Both the position numbers and the translations under genes were made by a program. From Mesorhizobium ciceri WSM4083 (lineage in GTDB: Bacteria > Pseudomonadota > Alphaproteobacteria > Rhizobiales > Rhizobiaceae): a stretch of DNA of 64,000 nt. Location: positions 227,994 to 291,993 of the forward strand of contig NZ_JAFG01000007.1 of assembly GCF_000519305.1 (NCBI RefSeq), read 5' to 3'. The stretch's first letter is position 1. Each line of letters begins with the position of its first letter. The notes beneath the pieces were generated by a model. The model was not told the DNA's origin and made no database searches. It was given only the letters and a program-made list of their open reading frames with translations. Positions 26,283-34,323 of the stretch are shown here, in pieces.

Positions 26283-26744
26283 ATGCGAGGACAGGAAGCC
26301 CGCGACCAGGCCGAGCGCAAAGCCGCCATGGCAACCCTTGCGCAATCCAGCGGCGATGACATTGTACGGCTCTGGAATGAGGCCGGACTGCCTTCGGACG
26401 CCGAGCTGCTGCGCGGCCCCGAAACCGGACTGGTCACTCTGCGCGGCCGCATCGGCGGCGGCGGCGCGCCCTTCAATGTCGGCGAGGCGACCGTCACCCG
26501 CGCCACGGTCCGGCTGCCCACCGGACAGGTCGGCCATTGCTATGCGCTTGGCCGCGACAAGCAGAAAGCGAGGCTGGCGGCCATCGCCGACGCGCTATGG
26601 CAGGACCCTGCCCGCCGCACCGAGGTCGAGGCCGGACTGATAGCGCCCCTGCGGTCGGCCCTGACCACGGCGCATGAAAAACGCCGCGCCGAGACGGCGG
26701 CAACGAAGGTGGATTTCTTCACCATGGTTCGCGGAGAAGACTGA
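26283..26744 (+). CDS. phnG: PhnG, C-P lyase core complex subunit
   Basis: A 153-residue soluble protein matching PhnG length. Recognisable segments are RGRIGGGGAPFNVGEATVTRATVRL and GHCYALGRDKQKARLAAIADAL. PhnG forms the PhnGHIJ core complex, which makes the ribose-1-phosphonate triphosphate adduct and cleaves C-P bonds. Its stop overlaps the phnH start by one base, so the genes are translationally coupled. Confidence 0.95.
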   Translation: MRGQEARDQAERKAAMATLAQSSGDDIVRLWNEAGLPSDAELLRGPETGLVTLRGRIGGGGAPFNVGEATVTRATVRLPTGQVGHCYALGRDKQKARLAAIADALWQDPARRTEVEAGLIAPLRSALTTAHEKRRAETAATKVDFFTMVRGED

Positions 26745-27355
26745 TGGACATTGCAGCGCAATCGATCGAGGGCGGTTTCGCCGATCCGGTCTTCAATGCC
26801 CAGACCGTGTTCCGCGCCGTCATGGACACAATGGCGCGGCCAGGCAGCGTGCAGAAGCTGCCGGCCCTCGCCCGCCCGCCGGCGCCGCTCTCGGCGACCG
26901 CCGGCGCCATAGCGCTGGCACTTTGCGACAATGACACGCCGCTCTGGCTCGACCCGGCCCTGCAAGCTTCCACTACGGTCAGATCCTGGCTTGGGTTCCA
27001 TACCGGCGCGCCGGTGGCCAACACACCGGCCGATGCGCATTTCGCCTTGATCGCAGCACCTGCCGAGATGATGGCGCTCGATGGCTTTTCGCAAGGCACG
27101 CAGGATTATCCCGACCGTTCGACCACGCTGATCCTGCACGTCGGCGATCTCGTTTCCGGCACGCCGCTATTGCTCGAAGGTCCTGGCATCGAAACCAGCG
27201 CCACGATCGCGCCGGCGCAGATGCCGCGCCATTTCGTCGAGCAGTGGAAACAGAACATCAAGCGCTTTCCGCGCGGCGTCGACATCATCCTCGCCACAGC
27301 TGATGGCATTGCCTGCCTGCCGCGCACGACGCGCATCAAGACGATGGAGGCGTAA
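26744..27355 (+). CDS. phnH: PhnH, C-P lyase core complex subunit
   Basis: A 203-residue protein of normal PhnH length, with the conserved N-terminus GGFADPVFNAQTVFRAVMDTMARPG and the GIP-like segment LLLEGPGIE. PhnH has a degenerate PLP-transferase-like fold and is a structural part of the core complex. It is coupled to phnG (TGATG overlap) and separated from phnI by one base. Confidence 0.95.
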   Translation: MDIAAQSIEGGFADPVFNAQTVFRAVMDTMARPGSVQKLPALARPPAPLSATAGAIALALCDNDTPLWLDPALQASTTVRSWLGFHTGAPVANTPADAHFALIAAPAEMMALDGFSQGTQDYPDRSTTLILHVGDLVSGTPLLLEGPGIETSATIAPAQMPRHFVEQWKQNIKRFPRGVDIILATADGIACLPRTTRIKTMEA

Positions 27356-27356
27356 G

Positions 27357-28469
27357 ATGTATGTCGCGGTAAAAGGTGGCGAAGCCGCAATCGCCAACGC
27401 CCACAGCCTGCTGGCCGACCGCCGGCGTGGCGACCGTTCGGTGCCCGCCCTTCGTCTCGACCAGATCGTCGAGCAACTGGCGCTCGGCGTCGACCGGGTG
27501 ATGAGCGAGGGCTCGCTCTACGACCGTGAACTGGCGGCACTGGCAATCGTCCAGGCGCGCGGCGACATGATCGAGGCGATCTTCCTGGTGCGCGCCTATC
27601 GCACCACGCTGCCGCGCTTCGGCTACTCCAAGCCGATCGACACCGCCAACATGCTGGTCGAGCGGCGCGTATCGGCGACCTACAAGGATCTGCCTGGCGG
27701 TCAGTTGCTCGGGCCGACATTCGACTACACCCACCGGCTGCTCGATCCCGAGCTTGCCGCCGGCGCCGATGTCGCCGAGCCCTTGCTGCGCGAGACGGAA
27801 GCGCAAGCCATGCCGCGCGTCTCGGCGATCCTCGCCCGCGAAGGCTTGATCGAACCGGACGGCGACATGCCGCAGGACCATGTCCCCGGCGACATCACCC
27901 GCGAGCCGCTCGAATTCCCGATGGCGCGCGACATCCGCCTTCAGGCGCTGTCACGCGGCGATGAGGGATTCCTGCTGGCGCTCGGCTATTCCACCCAGCG
28001 CGGCTATGCCCGCAACCATCCCTTCGTCGGCGAGATCCGCATCGGCGAGGTCGAGCTCGAGCTCGACGTGCCCGAACTGCCCTTCGCTGTCCCGCTTGGC
28101 ACTGTCCGCGTCACCGAATGCCAGATGGTCAACCAGTTCAAAGGCTCAGCCAAGGCGCCGCCGCAGTTCACCCGCGGCTACGGCCTGGTCTTTGGCCAGA
28201 GCGAGCGCAAGGCGATGGCCATGGCGCTCTGCGACCGGGCGCTGCGCGCGAAGGAGCTCGGCGAGGATGTCGTCGCCGCGGCCCAGGACGAGGAGTTCGT
28301 CATCTCACACTCCGACAATGTCCAGGCGACCGGCTTCGTCGAGCATCTGAAGCTGCCGCACTATGTCGATTTCCAGGCCGAACTCGACCTCGTGCGCCGC
28401 ATGCGCGCCGAGCACGACGCGCGCGAAAACCCGCCGAAGGGCGACGAGAAGCGGGAGGCCGCGGAATGA
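27357..28469 (+). CDS. phnI: PhnI, C-P lyase core subunit (nucleosidase-type)
   Basis: A 370-residue protein starting at ATG 27357 (MYVAVKGGEAAI). PhnI transfers a phosphonate onto the ribose of ATP with PhnG, PhnH and PhnL. The conserved C-terminal metal-site motif EHLKLPHYVDFQAEL (His residues equivalent to E. coli 328 and 333) is intact. Its stop overlaps the fosX start by 4 bases. Confidence 0.95.
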   Translation: MYVAVKGGEAAIANAHSLLADRRRGDRSVPALRLDQIVEQLALGVDRVMSEGSLYDRELAALAIVQARGDMIEAIFLVRAYRTTLPRFGYSKPIDTANMLVERRVSATYKDLPGGQLLGPTFDYTHRLLDPELAAGADVAEPLLRETEAQAMPRVSAILAREGLIEPDGDMPQDHVPGDITREPLEFPMARDIRLQALSRGDEGFLLALGYSTQRGYARNHPFVGEIRIGEVELELDVPELPFAVPLGTVRVTECQMVNQFKGSAKAPPQFTRGYGLVFGQSERKAMAMALCDRALRAKELGEDVVAAAQDEEFVISHSDNVQATGFVEHLKLPHYVDFQAELDLVRRMRAEHDARENPPKGDEKREAAE

Positions 28470-28885
28470 TCGAAGGCCTTTCCCACATGACCTTCATCGT
28501 CCGCGATCTCGAGCGGATGACTAAAATCCTGAAGAGCGTATTCGACGCACGCGAAGTCTATGCCAGCGATACCGAGCAGTTCTCGCTGTCGCGCGAAAAA
28601 TTCTTCCTGATCGGCGACATCTGGGTCGCCATCATGGAGGGCGAGCCCTTGCCGGAGCGCAGCTACAACCACATCGCCTTCAAGATCAATGATGCGGATT
28701 TCGATCGCTACGCCGAGCGCATCGGCAAGCTCGGCCTCGACATGCGCCCGCCCCGCCCGCGCGTCGAGGGCGAAGGCCGCTCGATCTACTTCTACGACGA
28801 CGACAACCACATGTTCGAATTGCACACCGGCACGCTCGCTGAGCGGCTGGCGCGCTACGCCAAGGGACTGGAAGTCGCACAATGA
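28466..28885 (+). CDS. fosX: FosX, Mn-dependent fosfomycin hydrolase (vicinal oxygen chelate fold)
   Basis: A 139-residue glyoxalase-fold enzyme. All known FosX residues are in register: metal ligands His7, His69 and Glu118 and the general base Glu44 (in LSREKF). FosX opens the epoxide of fosfomycin, a phosphonate antibiotic, with water. The arrangement inside the phn operon with ATGA overlaps at both ends is the one described for M. loti FosX. Its native role may be a phosphonate side reaction rather than resistance. Confidence 0.95.
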   Translation: MIEGLSHMTFIVRDLERMTKILKSVFDAREVYASDTEQFSLSREKFFLIGDIWVAIMEGEPLPERSYNHIAFKINDADFDRYAERIGKLGLDMRPPRPRVEGEGRSIYFYDDDNHMFELHTGTLAERLARYAKGLEVAQ

Positions 28886-29850
28886 CTGACATCGCCACCT
28901 ACAACTTCGCCTATCTCGACGAGCAGACCAAAAGGATGATCCGCCGGGCGATCCTCAAGGGCATCGCCATCCCCGACTACCAGGTGCCGTTCGCTTCGCG
29001 CGAAATGCCGATGCCCTATGGCTGGGGCACTGGCGGCGTCCAGGTCACCGCTTCGATCATCGGCCCGGACGATGTGCTGAAGGTCATCGACCAGGGCGCC
29101 GACGACACCACCAACGCGGTGTCGATCCGTGCCTTCTTCAAGAAGGTCGCCAATGTCGCTGTCACCACCGATACCGCCAGCGCCACCATCATCCAGACCC
29201 GTCACCGCATTCCCGAGCATCCGCTGAAGACGGGCCAGGTGCTGGTCTATCAGGTGCCGATCCCCGAACCCCTGCGCTTCCTCGAGCCGCGCGAGACCGA
29301 AACGCGCAAAATGCATGCGCTGGAGGAATACGGCCTCATGCACGTCAAGCTCTACGAGGACATCGCCAAGCACGGCCGCATCGCCACCACCTATGCCTAC
29401 CCGGTCAAGGTCGAGGGCCGCTATGTGATGGACCCCTCGCCAACGCCGAAATTCGACAATCCCAAGATGCATCGCTCGCCGGCGCTGCAGCTGTTCGGCG
29501 CCGGCCGCGAAAAGCGCATCTATGCGGTGCCGCCGTTCACCGAAGTGGTCAGCCTCGACTTCGAGGATCATCCGTTCGAGGTCCAGACCTTCGACCAGCC
29601 CTGCGCGCTGTGCGCGGCCGAGAATGTCTATCTCGACGAGGTCATCCTCGACGACCATGGCGGCCACATGTTCGTCTGCTCCGACACCGACCATTGCGAG
29701 AAGCGGCGCAACGCCCCTACCTCCCCCTTGTGGGGAGGTCGCGCCGAAGGCGCGGGTGGGGGTCTTGACCAATCTACGCCCCACTCAACCCCCACCCCGG
29801 CGCTGCGCGCCGACCCTCCCCACAAGGAGGAGGGTAAGGAGAAGCAATGA
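28882..29850 (+). CDS. phnJ: PhnJ, radical-SAM C-P lyase, with Gly32 changed to Asp and a repeat-derived tail
   Basis: A 322-residue protein; E. coli PhnJ has 281. PhnJ homolytically cleaves the C-P bond of the ribose-1-phosphonate 5-phosphate adduct. The Fe-S cysteines Cys241, Cys244, Cys266 and the proposed thiyl Cys272 match E. coli numbering exactly. The residue expected to be the radical glycine (Gly32 in E. coli, IPGYQVPF) is Asp here (IPDYQVPF, codon GAC at 28975-28977). The last about 45 residues (after CEKRR, 276) are unlike PhnJ and come from a palindromic repeat that reads through in frame. It overlaps fosX and phnK by 4 bases each. Confidence 0.93.
   Translation: MTDIATYNFAYLDEQTKRMIRRAILKGIAIPDYQVPFASREMPMPYGWGTGGVQVTASIIGPDDVLKVIDQGADDTTNAVSIRAFFKKVANVAVTTDTASATIIQTRHRIPEHPLKTGQVLVYQVPIPEPLRFLEPRETETRKMHALEEYGLMHVKLYEDIAKHGRIATTYAYPVKVEGRYVMDPSPTPKFDNPKMHRSPALQLFGAGREKRIYAVPPFTEVVSLDFEDHPFEVQTFDQPCALCAAENVYLDEVILDDHGGHMFVCSDTDHCEKRRNAPTSPLWGGRAEGAGGGLDQSTPHSTPTPALRADPPHKEEGKEKQ
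29721..29832. repeat. palindromic intergenic repeat absorbed into the 3' end of phnJ
   Basis: Arms around CTCCCCCTTGTGGGGAGG (29721-29738) and the complementary stretch at about 29814-29832 enclose a second inner palindrome (29740-29757 against 29795-29812). Comparable elements are intergenic near 39.0 and 63.2 kb. Here the element supplies the last about 40 phnJ codons, and its GAGGAGGGTAAGGAG-like edge forms the ribosome binding site of phnK. Confidence 0.85.
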
Positions 29851-30623
29851 CCGACGAACCGCTGCTGCGCGTTTCCGCGCTGTCCAAGTTCTACGGCTCG
29901 CGCGTCGGCTGCGACAACGTCTCCTTCGACCTGTGGCCGGGCGAAGTCCTGGCTGTCGTGGGCGAGTCCGGCTCCGGCAAGACGACATTGCTCAACTGCC
30001 TGTCGACGCGGCTGCTGCCGAGTTCCGGCACTGCCAGCTACCGCATGCGCGACGGCCAGTTCCGTGAACTCTACCGCATGAGCGAGGCAGAGCGCCGCTT
30101 CCTGATGCGTACCGACTGGGGTTTTGTCCACCAGAACCCGGCCGACGGCCTGCGCATGACGGTCTCGGCCGGCGCCAATGTCGGCGAGCGGCTGATGGCT
30201 GTCGGCGACCGCCACTATGGCAAGATCCGCGCCACCGCCGTCGACTGGCTGTCACGCGTCGAGATCGACGAGGACCGCATCGACGACGAGCCGCGCGCCT
30301 TTTCAGGCGGCATGCGCCAGCGCCTGCAGATTGCCCGCAACCTCGTCACCGGCCCGCGCCTGGTGTTCATGGACGAACCGACCGGCGGCCTAGACGTCTC
30401 GGTCCAGGCGCGCCTGCTCGACCTGCTGCGCGGTCTGGTCACCGATCTTGGTCTGGCGGCCATCGTCGTCACCCACGACCTTGCCGTGGCGCGGCTTCTG
30501 TCGCAGCGCATGATGGTGATGAAGGACGGTCGCGTCGTCGAAAGCGGTCTCACCGACCGCGTGCTCGACGACCCGCGCGCGCCTTACACGCAGCTCCTCG
30601 TTTCCTCGATACTTCAGGTGTAA
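29847..30623 (+). CDS. phnK: PhnK, ABC-type ATPase of the C-P lyase complex
   Basis: A 258-residue ABC protein. Walker A GESGSGKTT is near residues 39-47, signature FSGGMRQR near 150 and Walker B LVFMDEPTGGLDVSVQARL near 170. PhnK binds the PhnGHIJ core as a dimer and is not a transporter ATPase despite the fold. Its ribosome binding site lies in the repeat-derived end of phnJ. It is followed by phnL two bases later. Confidence 0.95.
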   Translation: MTDEPLLRVSALSKFYGSRVGCDNVSFDLWPGEVLAVVGESGSGKTTLLNCLSTRLLPSSGTASYRMRDGQFRELYRMSEAERRFLMRTDWGFVHQNPADGLRMTVSAGANVGERLMAVGDRHYGKIRATAVDWLSRVEIDEDRIDDEPRAFSGGMRQRLQIARNLVTGPRLVFMDEPTGGLDVSVQARLLDLLRGLVTDLGLAAIVVTHDLAVARLLSQRMMVMKDGRVVESGLTDRVLDDPRAPYTQLLVSSILQV

Positions 30624-30625
30624 CC

Positions 30626-31333
30626 ATGCCGACGCCCCTCGTTGTCTCCGACGTCGCCAAGAGCTTCACCATGCATCTGCGCGACGGCATCAAGCTGCCT
30701 GTTATCGCCGGCGTCTCGTTCTCGATCAGGGCCGGCGAATGCACCGTGCTCGGCGGCCCGTCCGGTGCCGGCAAGAGCTCGATCCTGAAGATGCTCTACG
30801 GCAACTACGCCGTCGACGAAGGCCAGATCATCGTCACGCACGATGACGGGCTGATCGACCTCGCTACCGCAAGCCCGCGCACCGTTCTTGCCGTGCGCCG
30901 GCAAACGATCGGCTATGTCAGCCAGTTCCTGCGCACCGTTCCGCGCGTCTCGGCGCTCGACGTCGTCGCCGAACCGCTGGTCGAGCGCGGCGAGGATCGC
31001 GAGATTGCCCGCGGCAAGGCACGCGCCTTGCTGGCGCAGCTTAACCTGCCGGAGAAACTCTGGGCATTGCCGCCTGCGACCTTCTCCGGCGGCGAGCAGC
31101 AGCGCGTCAACATCGCACGCGGCTTCATCACCGAGCACCCGATCCTGCTGCTCGACGAGCCGACAGCTTCGCTCGATGCCAGGAACCGCGATGTCGTGAT
31201 CGAACTCATCGCCGCCAAGAAGGCGGCCGGTGTCGCGCTGCTCGGCATCTTCCATGACCACGACGTACGCGAGGCGGTTGCCGACCGCATCATCGACGTC
31301 ACCGCTTTCGCGCCCGGAAAAATCGCCGCATGA
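30626..31333 (+). CDS. phnL: PhnL, ABC-type ATPase of the C-P lyase complex
   Basis: A 235-residue ABC protein with Walker A GGPSGAGKSS (about 43-52), signature FSGGEQQR (about 152) and Walker B ILLLDEPTASLD (about 172). PhnL joins PhnK on the core complex and is needed for the initial coupling of phosphonate to ribose. Its stop overlaps the next start by 4 bases. Confidence 0.95.
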   Translation: MPTPLVVSDVAKSFTMHLRDGIKLPVIAGVSFSIRAGECTVLGGPSGAGKSSILKMLYGNYAVDEGQIIVTHDDGLIDLATASPRTVLAVRRQTIGYVSQFLRTVPRVSALDVVAEPLVERGEDREIARGKARALLAQLNLPEKLWALPPATFSGGEQQRVNIARGFITEHPILLLDEPTASLDARNRDVVIELIAAKKAAGVALLGIFHDHDVREAVADRIIDVTAFAPGKIAA

Positions 31334-31947
31334 CCAGGAAATTGTCCGAGACACCGCTGGTCCACCCGACAGCGGAGGTGCAGAACTCGATGCTCGGCCG
31401 CTGGACCGAGGTCGCCGACCGCAGCCGGGTCTCGGAAAGCGAACTTGGCGACTATTCCTACATGATGCAGGACTGCTCGGTCTGGTGCGCGACGATCGGC
31501 AAGTTCGCCAACATCGCGGCCAGCGTGCGCATCAACGCCACCAACCACCCGACCTGGCGGCCGACGCTGCATCACTTCACCTATCGCGCCTCGGATTATT
31601 GGGACGATGCCGAGCACGAGACAGAGTTCTTCGCCCAGCGCCGCGCCAAACGCGTCACCATCGGCCACGATACCTGGCTCGGTCACGGCTCGACCATCCT
31701 GCCCGGCGTCACTGTCGGCGATGGCGCCGCGGTCGGCGCCGGTGCTGTCGTCTCGAAAGATGTCGCGCCTTACACCATCGTCGCCGGCGTGCCGGCAAAG
31801 CCGATCCGCGAGCGCTTCGACCGTCGCACGGCCGAACGCTACCAGGCGCTCGCCTGGTGGGACTGGGACCACGCAAGGCTGCGGGCCGCGTTGGATGATT
31901 TCCGGGAGCTTGAGGCCGAGGCGTTCCTGGAAAAATATGGCGGATAG
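31330..31947 (+). CDS. phosphonate-locus hexapeptide-repeat acyltransferase
   Basis: A 205-residue left-handed beta-helix protein with hexapeptide repeats (VADRSRVSES and repeats to GDGAAVGAGAVVSKDVAPYTIVAGVPAKPI). The central TNHPTWRPTLHHFTYR and WDWDHARLRA end are like chloramphenicol acetyltransferase-type XAT enzymes specific to phn loci (TIGR03308 family). It may acetylate aminophosphonates, analogous to PhnO but unrelated in fold. It is the last gene of the first phn block; a 382-base gap follows. Confidence 0.85.
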   Translation: MTRKLSETPLVHPTAEVQNSMLGRWTEVADRSRVSESELGDYSYMMQDCSVWCATIGKFANIAASVRINATNHPTWRPTLHHFTYRASDYWDDAEHETEFFAQRRAKRVTIGHDTWLGHGSTILPGVTVGDGAAVGAGAVVSKDVAPYTIVAGVPAKPIRERFDRRTAERYQALAWWDWDHARLRAALDDFRELEAEAFLEKYGG

Positions 31948-32329
31948 CGACGTCCAGGACTGGGCGGTCACTGACGCTGGGCAGCGGGGCACTATCACAA
32001 ACTGCCCCGGCCCCTACTATCCGCGTGACGTGCCTCTCGACACCAGCATCGGCGCCATGACGGCCCTTGTCTGGAACGCCTGAAGGACGGCCTCGCCATT
32101 GCCAGCGCGCGACGGGCGAGTACGTGCGCATCAAGTGGTGCCGTCTCGCCACCGGCGCCAGCTCGCCAGGCCTGCATTCCACATCACCTTCGACTGCTGA
32201 TCCTGGCCGGCCGCAGTCTCCGGCCTGTGGAGCGTAACAAAACTGACATCACCGCGACACGGCAGGTTCATGTGGCTGCGCTAGGCGAGTGCCTGACGAT
32301 CAATATGGTCCGGACTGGAACCTGCCCCC
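31948..32329. other. gap between the two phn blocks
   Basis: A 382-base region with a probable Pho box at 32232-32249, so the phnCDEE block has its own promoter. A 48-codon frame (31937-32083) overlaps the acyltransferase stop but has no recognisable product. No phnM or phnN was seen here. Confidence 0.55.
32232..32249 (+). promoter_or_regulatory. probable Pho box upstream of phnC
   Basis: GCGTAACAAAACTGACAT fits the two-half-site PhoB pattern CTGTCAT-n4-CTGTCAT. The second half is 6 of 7, the spacer is AAAA as in the classic consensus, and the first half matches 3 of 7. It lies 80 bases before phnC, consistent with induction under phosphate limitation. Confidence 0.55.
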
Positions 32330-33187
32330 ATGCCAGCAAATTCCGCCACGCTCGAAATCCGCGGTGTCACCCGACGATTTGGCAAGAACACTGCCGTCAG
32401 CGACATCAACATCGCCATCCCGCAGGGTCAGATGGTTGGCGTCATCGGCCGTTCGGGCGCCGGCAAATCGACCCTTCTTCGCATGATCAACCGTCTCATC
32501 GATCCCAGCCAGGGGTCGATTTTTTTTGACGGCGCCGAGGTCTCGAAGCTGAGCGGCTCGCCGCTGCGGCGCTGGCAGCGTGACTGCGCCATGATCTTCC
32601 AGCAGTTCAACCTGGTGCCGCGCCTCGACGTGCTGACCAATGTGCTGCTCGGCAAGCTGAACCACCGTTCCACCATGTCCAACCTTCTCGGCATGTTCTC
32701 CCGCGCCGAATGCGCCGAGGCTGTCGCCGCGCTCGAGCGGCTCGATATCGCCCGCACCGCGTTGCAGCCCGCCGGCACCTTGTCGGGCGGCCAGCAGCAG
32801 CGCGTCGCCATTGCCCGCGCCATGATGCAGCAGCCCAAGGTGATCCTCGCCGACGAGCCGATCGCCTCGCTCGACCCGCTCAACGCCAAGGTGGTGATGG
32901 ATTCGCTGCAGGACATCAATCTGCGCGAGGGCATCACCGTCGTCACCAATCTGCACACGCTGGATACCGCCCGCACCTATTGCAACCGCATCATCGGCAT
33001 GGCCGCTGGCAAGGTCGTCTTCGACGGCCCGCCGGAAGAACTCAACCGCGAGGCCGTGCGCCTCGTCTACGGCGCCGACAGCAATGGCCAGGAGATCTCC
33101 GAGGCCATCACCTCGACCAGCGTTGCCTTCAGCCGCAAGATCGCCGCATCCGCCGGACCGCTCGAGCCCGCATTCCCGGGATATTGA
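32330..33187 (+). CDS. phnC: PhnC, phosphonate ABC transporter ATPase
   Basis: A 285-residue ATPase. Walker [10 protein letters not shown] is at 40-48, signature LSGGQQQR near 153 and Walker [18 protein letters not shown] near 172. PhnC-specific features include the long insert [19 protein letters not shown]. It energises uptake of phosphonates bound by PhnD. A palindromic repeat separates it from phnD. Confidence 0.95.
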   Translation: MPANSATLEIRGVTRRFGKNTAVSDINIAIPQGQMVGVIGRSGAGKSTLLRMINRLIDPSQGSIFFDGAEVSKLSGSPLRRWQRDCAMIFQQFNLVPRLDVLTNVLLGKLNHRSTMSNLLGMFSRAECAEAVAALERLDIARTALQPAGTLSGGQQQRVAIARAMMQQPKVILADEPIASLDPLNAKVVMDSLQDINLREGITVVTNLHTLDTARTYCNRIIGMAAGKVVFDGPPEELNREAVRLVYGADSNGQEISEAITSTSVAFSRKIAASAGPLEPAFPGY

Positions 33188-33188
33188 G

Positions 33189-33258
33189 TCCATGATCCCG
33201 AAAAGTGGAAACCGGTTTTCTCGGACAAACGGGAACCGATTTGTCCAGAGATCATGGA
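33189..33258. repeat. short palindromic repeat (TCCATGATC type)
   Basis: Outer arms TCCATGATC (33189-33197) and GATCATGGA (33250-33258), with inner GAAAAGTGGAAACCGGTTTTC and GACAAACGGGAACCGATTTGTC stems. This is a common rhizobial intergenic motif. It lies between phnC and phnD and may tune their relative expression. Confidence 0.75.
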
Positions 33259-33357
33259 CCAAAAAAGAGCGGTTGGATCGCCAGCCCACGTCAAGGGCAC
33301 CTGTCAAAATCGATAACGCTGCCGGCGCGGGGCCGGAACCTACAGGAGAAATATCCA

Positions 33358-34266
33358 ATGTTCAGGAAGATGGTTTTTGGCGCCGTTTCGGTGCTCGCCA
33401 TGGCGACCAGCATGGCCCAAGCGGCCGATATGAAGGAATTTCGCGTCGGCATTCTCGGCGGCGAAAACGAAACCGACCGACTGCGCAACTACCAGTGCCT
33501 CGCCGACCATTTGAAGACCGAATTCGGCTTCGAAAAGGTCTCGCTGTTCCCGGCCGCCGACTATGACGGCGTCATCCAGGGTCTGCTCGGCGGCACGCTC
33601 GACTTCGCCGAACTTGGCGCTTCCGGCTACGCCAGCGTCTATATCAAGGACCCGAAGGCGGTCACCCCGATCCTCACCACCCAGCAGACCGACGGCGCCA
33701 CCGGCTATTATTCGATCGGCCTGGCGCTGAAATCCTCCGGCATCACCGACATCAAGTCGGCCAAGGGCAAGAAACTCGGCTATGCCGATCCGGATTCGAC
33801 CTCCGGCTATCTGATCCCGCTGACCCAGATTCCGAAGGACACCGGCGCTTCGAACGAGACGTTCTTTGCTTCGACCCAGTTCAACGGCGGCCATGAGAAC
33901 AACATCCTCGCCGTGCGCGACGGCAAGGTCGATGTCGCGGTAGACGATTCCTCGGGCGTCGGCGACTTCAAGAACGGCTTCACCTCCGGCAGCTTCCACA
34001 AGGTAGTCGCCAAGGGCGCAGTCGACCCCAACGACCTGGTCGAAGTCTGGCGCTCGGCCCTGATCCCGAACGGCCCGCTGGTCGTGCGCACCGCGCTCGG
34101 CGACGACATGACCGCCAAGCTGACCGCCTTCTTCACCGCCCTGCCGACCAAGGACAAGGCTTGCTTCGAAGGCGTCGAAGGCGGCGACTTTACCGGCTAC
34201 GTCCCGGTCAAGGCGGACTTCTACAACGTCATCGTTGAAGCCCGTAAGGCAGCCATCGGCGGCTAA
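33358..34266 (+). CDS. phnD: PhnD, phosphonate-binding protein
   Basis: A 302-residue periplasmic binding protein. The start at ATG 33358 has AGGAGA upstream and opens a signal peptide (about 1-22, ending AQA). The mature protein begins DMKEFRVGILGGENETDRL, and YSIGLALKSSGI and DVAVDDSSGVGDF segments match PhnD (type II periplasmic fold). It captures phosphonates for PhnC and PhnE. A terminator-like hairpin follows it. Confidence 0.95.
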   Translation: MFRKMVFGAVSVLAMATSMAQAADMKEFRVGILGGENETDRLRNYQCLADHLKTEFGFEKVSLFPAADYDGVIQGLLGGTLDFAELGASGYASVYIKDPKAVTPILTTQQTDGATGYYSIGLALKSSGITDIKSAKGKKLGYADPDSTSGYLIPLTQIPKDTGASNETFFASTQFNGGHENNILAVRDGKVDVAVDDSSGVGDFKNGFTSGSFHKVVAKGAVDPNDLVEVWRSALIPNGPLVVRTALGDDMTAKLTAFFTALPTKDKACFEGVEGGDFTGYVPVKADFYNVIVEARKAAIGG

Positions 34267-34278
34267 CGGCGAAATCTG

Positions 34279-34309
34279 AAAGGGCGGTGCGTTCAAAGCA
34301 CCGCCCTTT
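34279..34309 (+). terminator. attenuating hairpin between phnD and phnE
   Basis: A perfect 12-bp stem (34279-34290 and 34298-34309) with a 7-base loop, ending in CCCTTT before TCTGC. The weak T-run suggests partial termination, which would give more PhnD than permease. Confidence 0.65.
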
Positions 34310-34323
34310 CTGCATCTCCGATC

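Noticed and set aside
27303..27356. Start of phnI 54 bases upstream
   Set aside because: It would overlap phnH by 53 bases and add Arg-rich residues not found in PhnI; ATG 27357 gives the normal N-terminus.
31937..32083. 48-codon frame overlapping the acyltransferase stop
   Set aside because: No recognisable family, no clear ribosome binding site and no conserved neighbours to support it; left as part of the inter-block gap.
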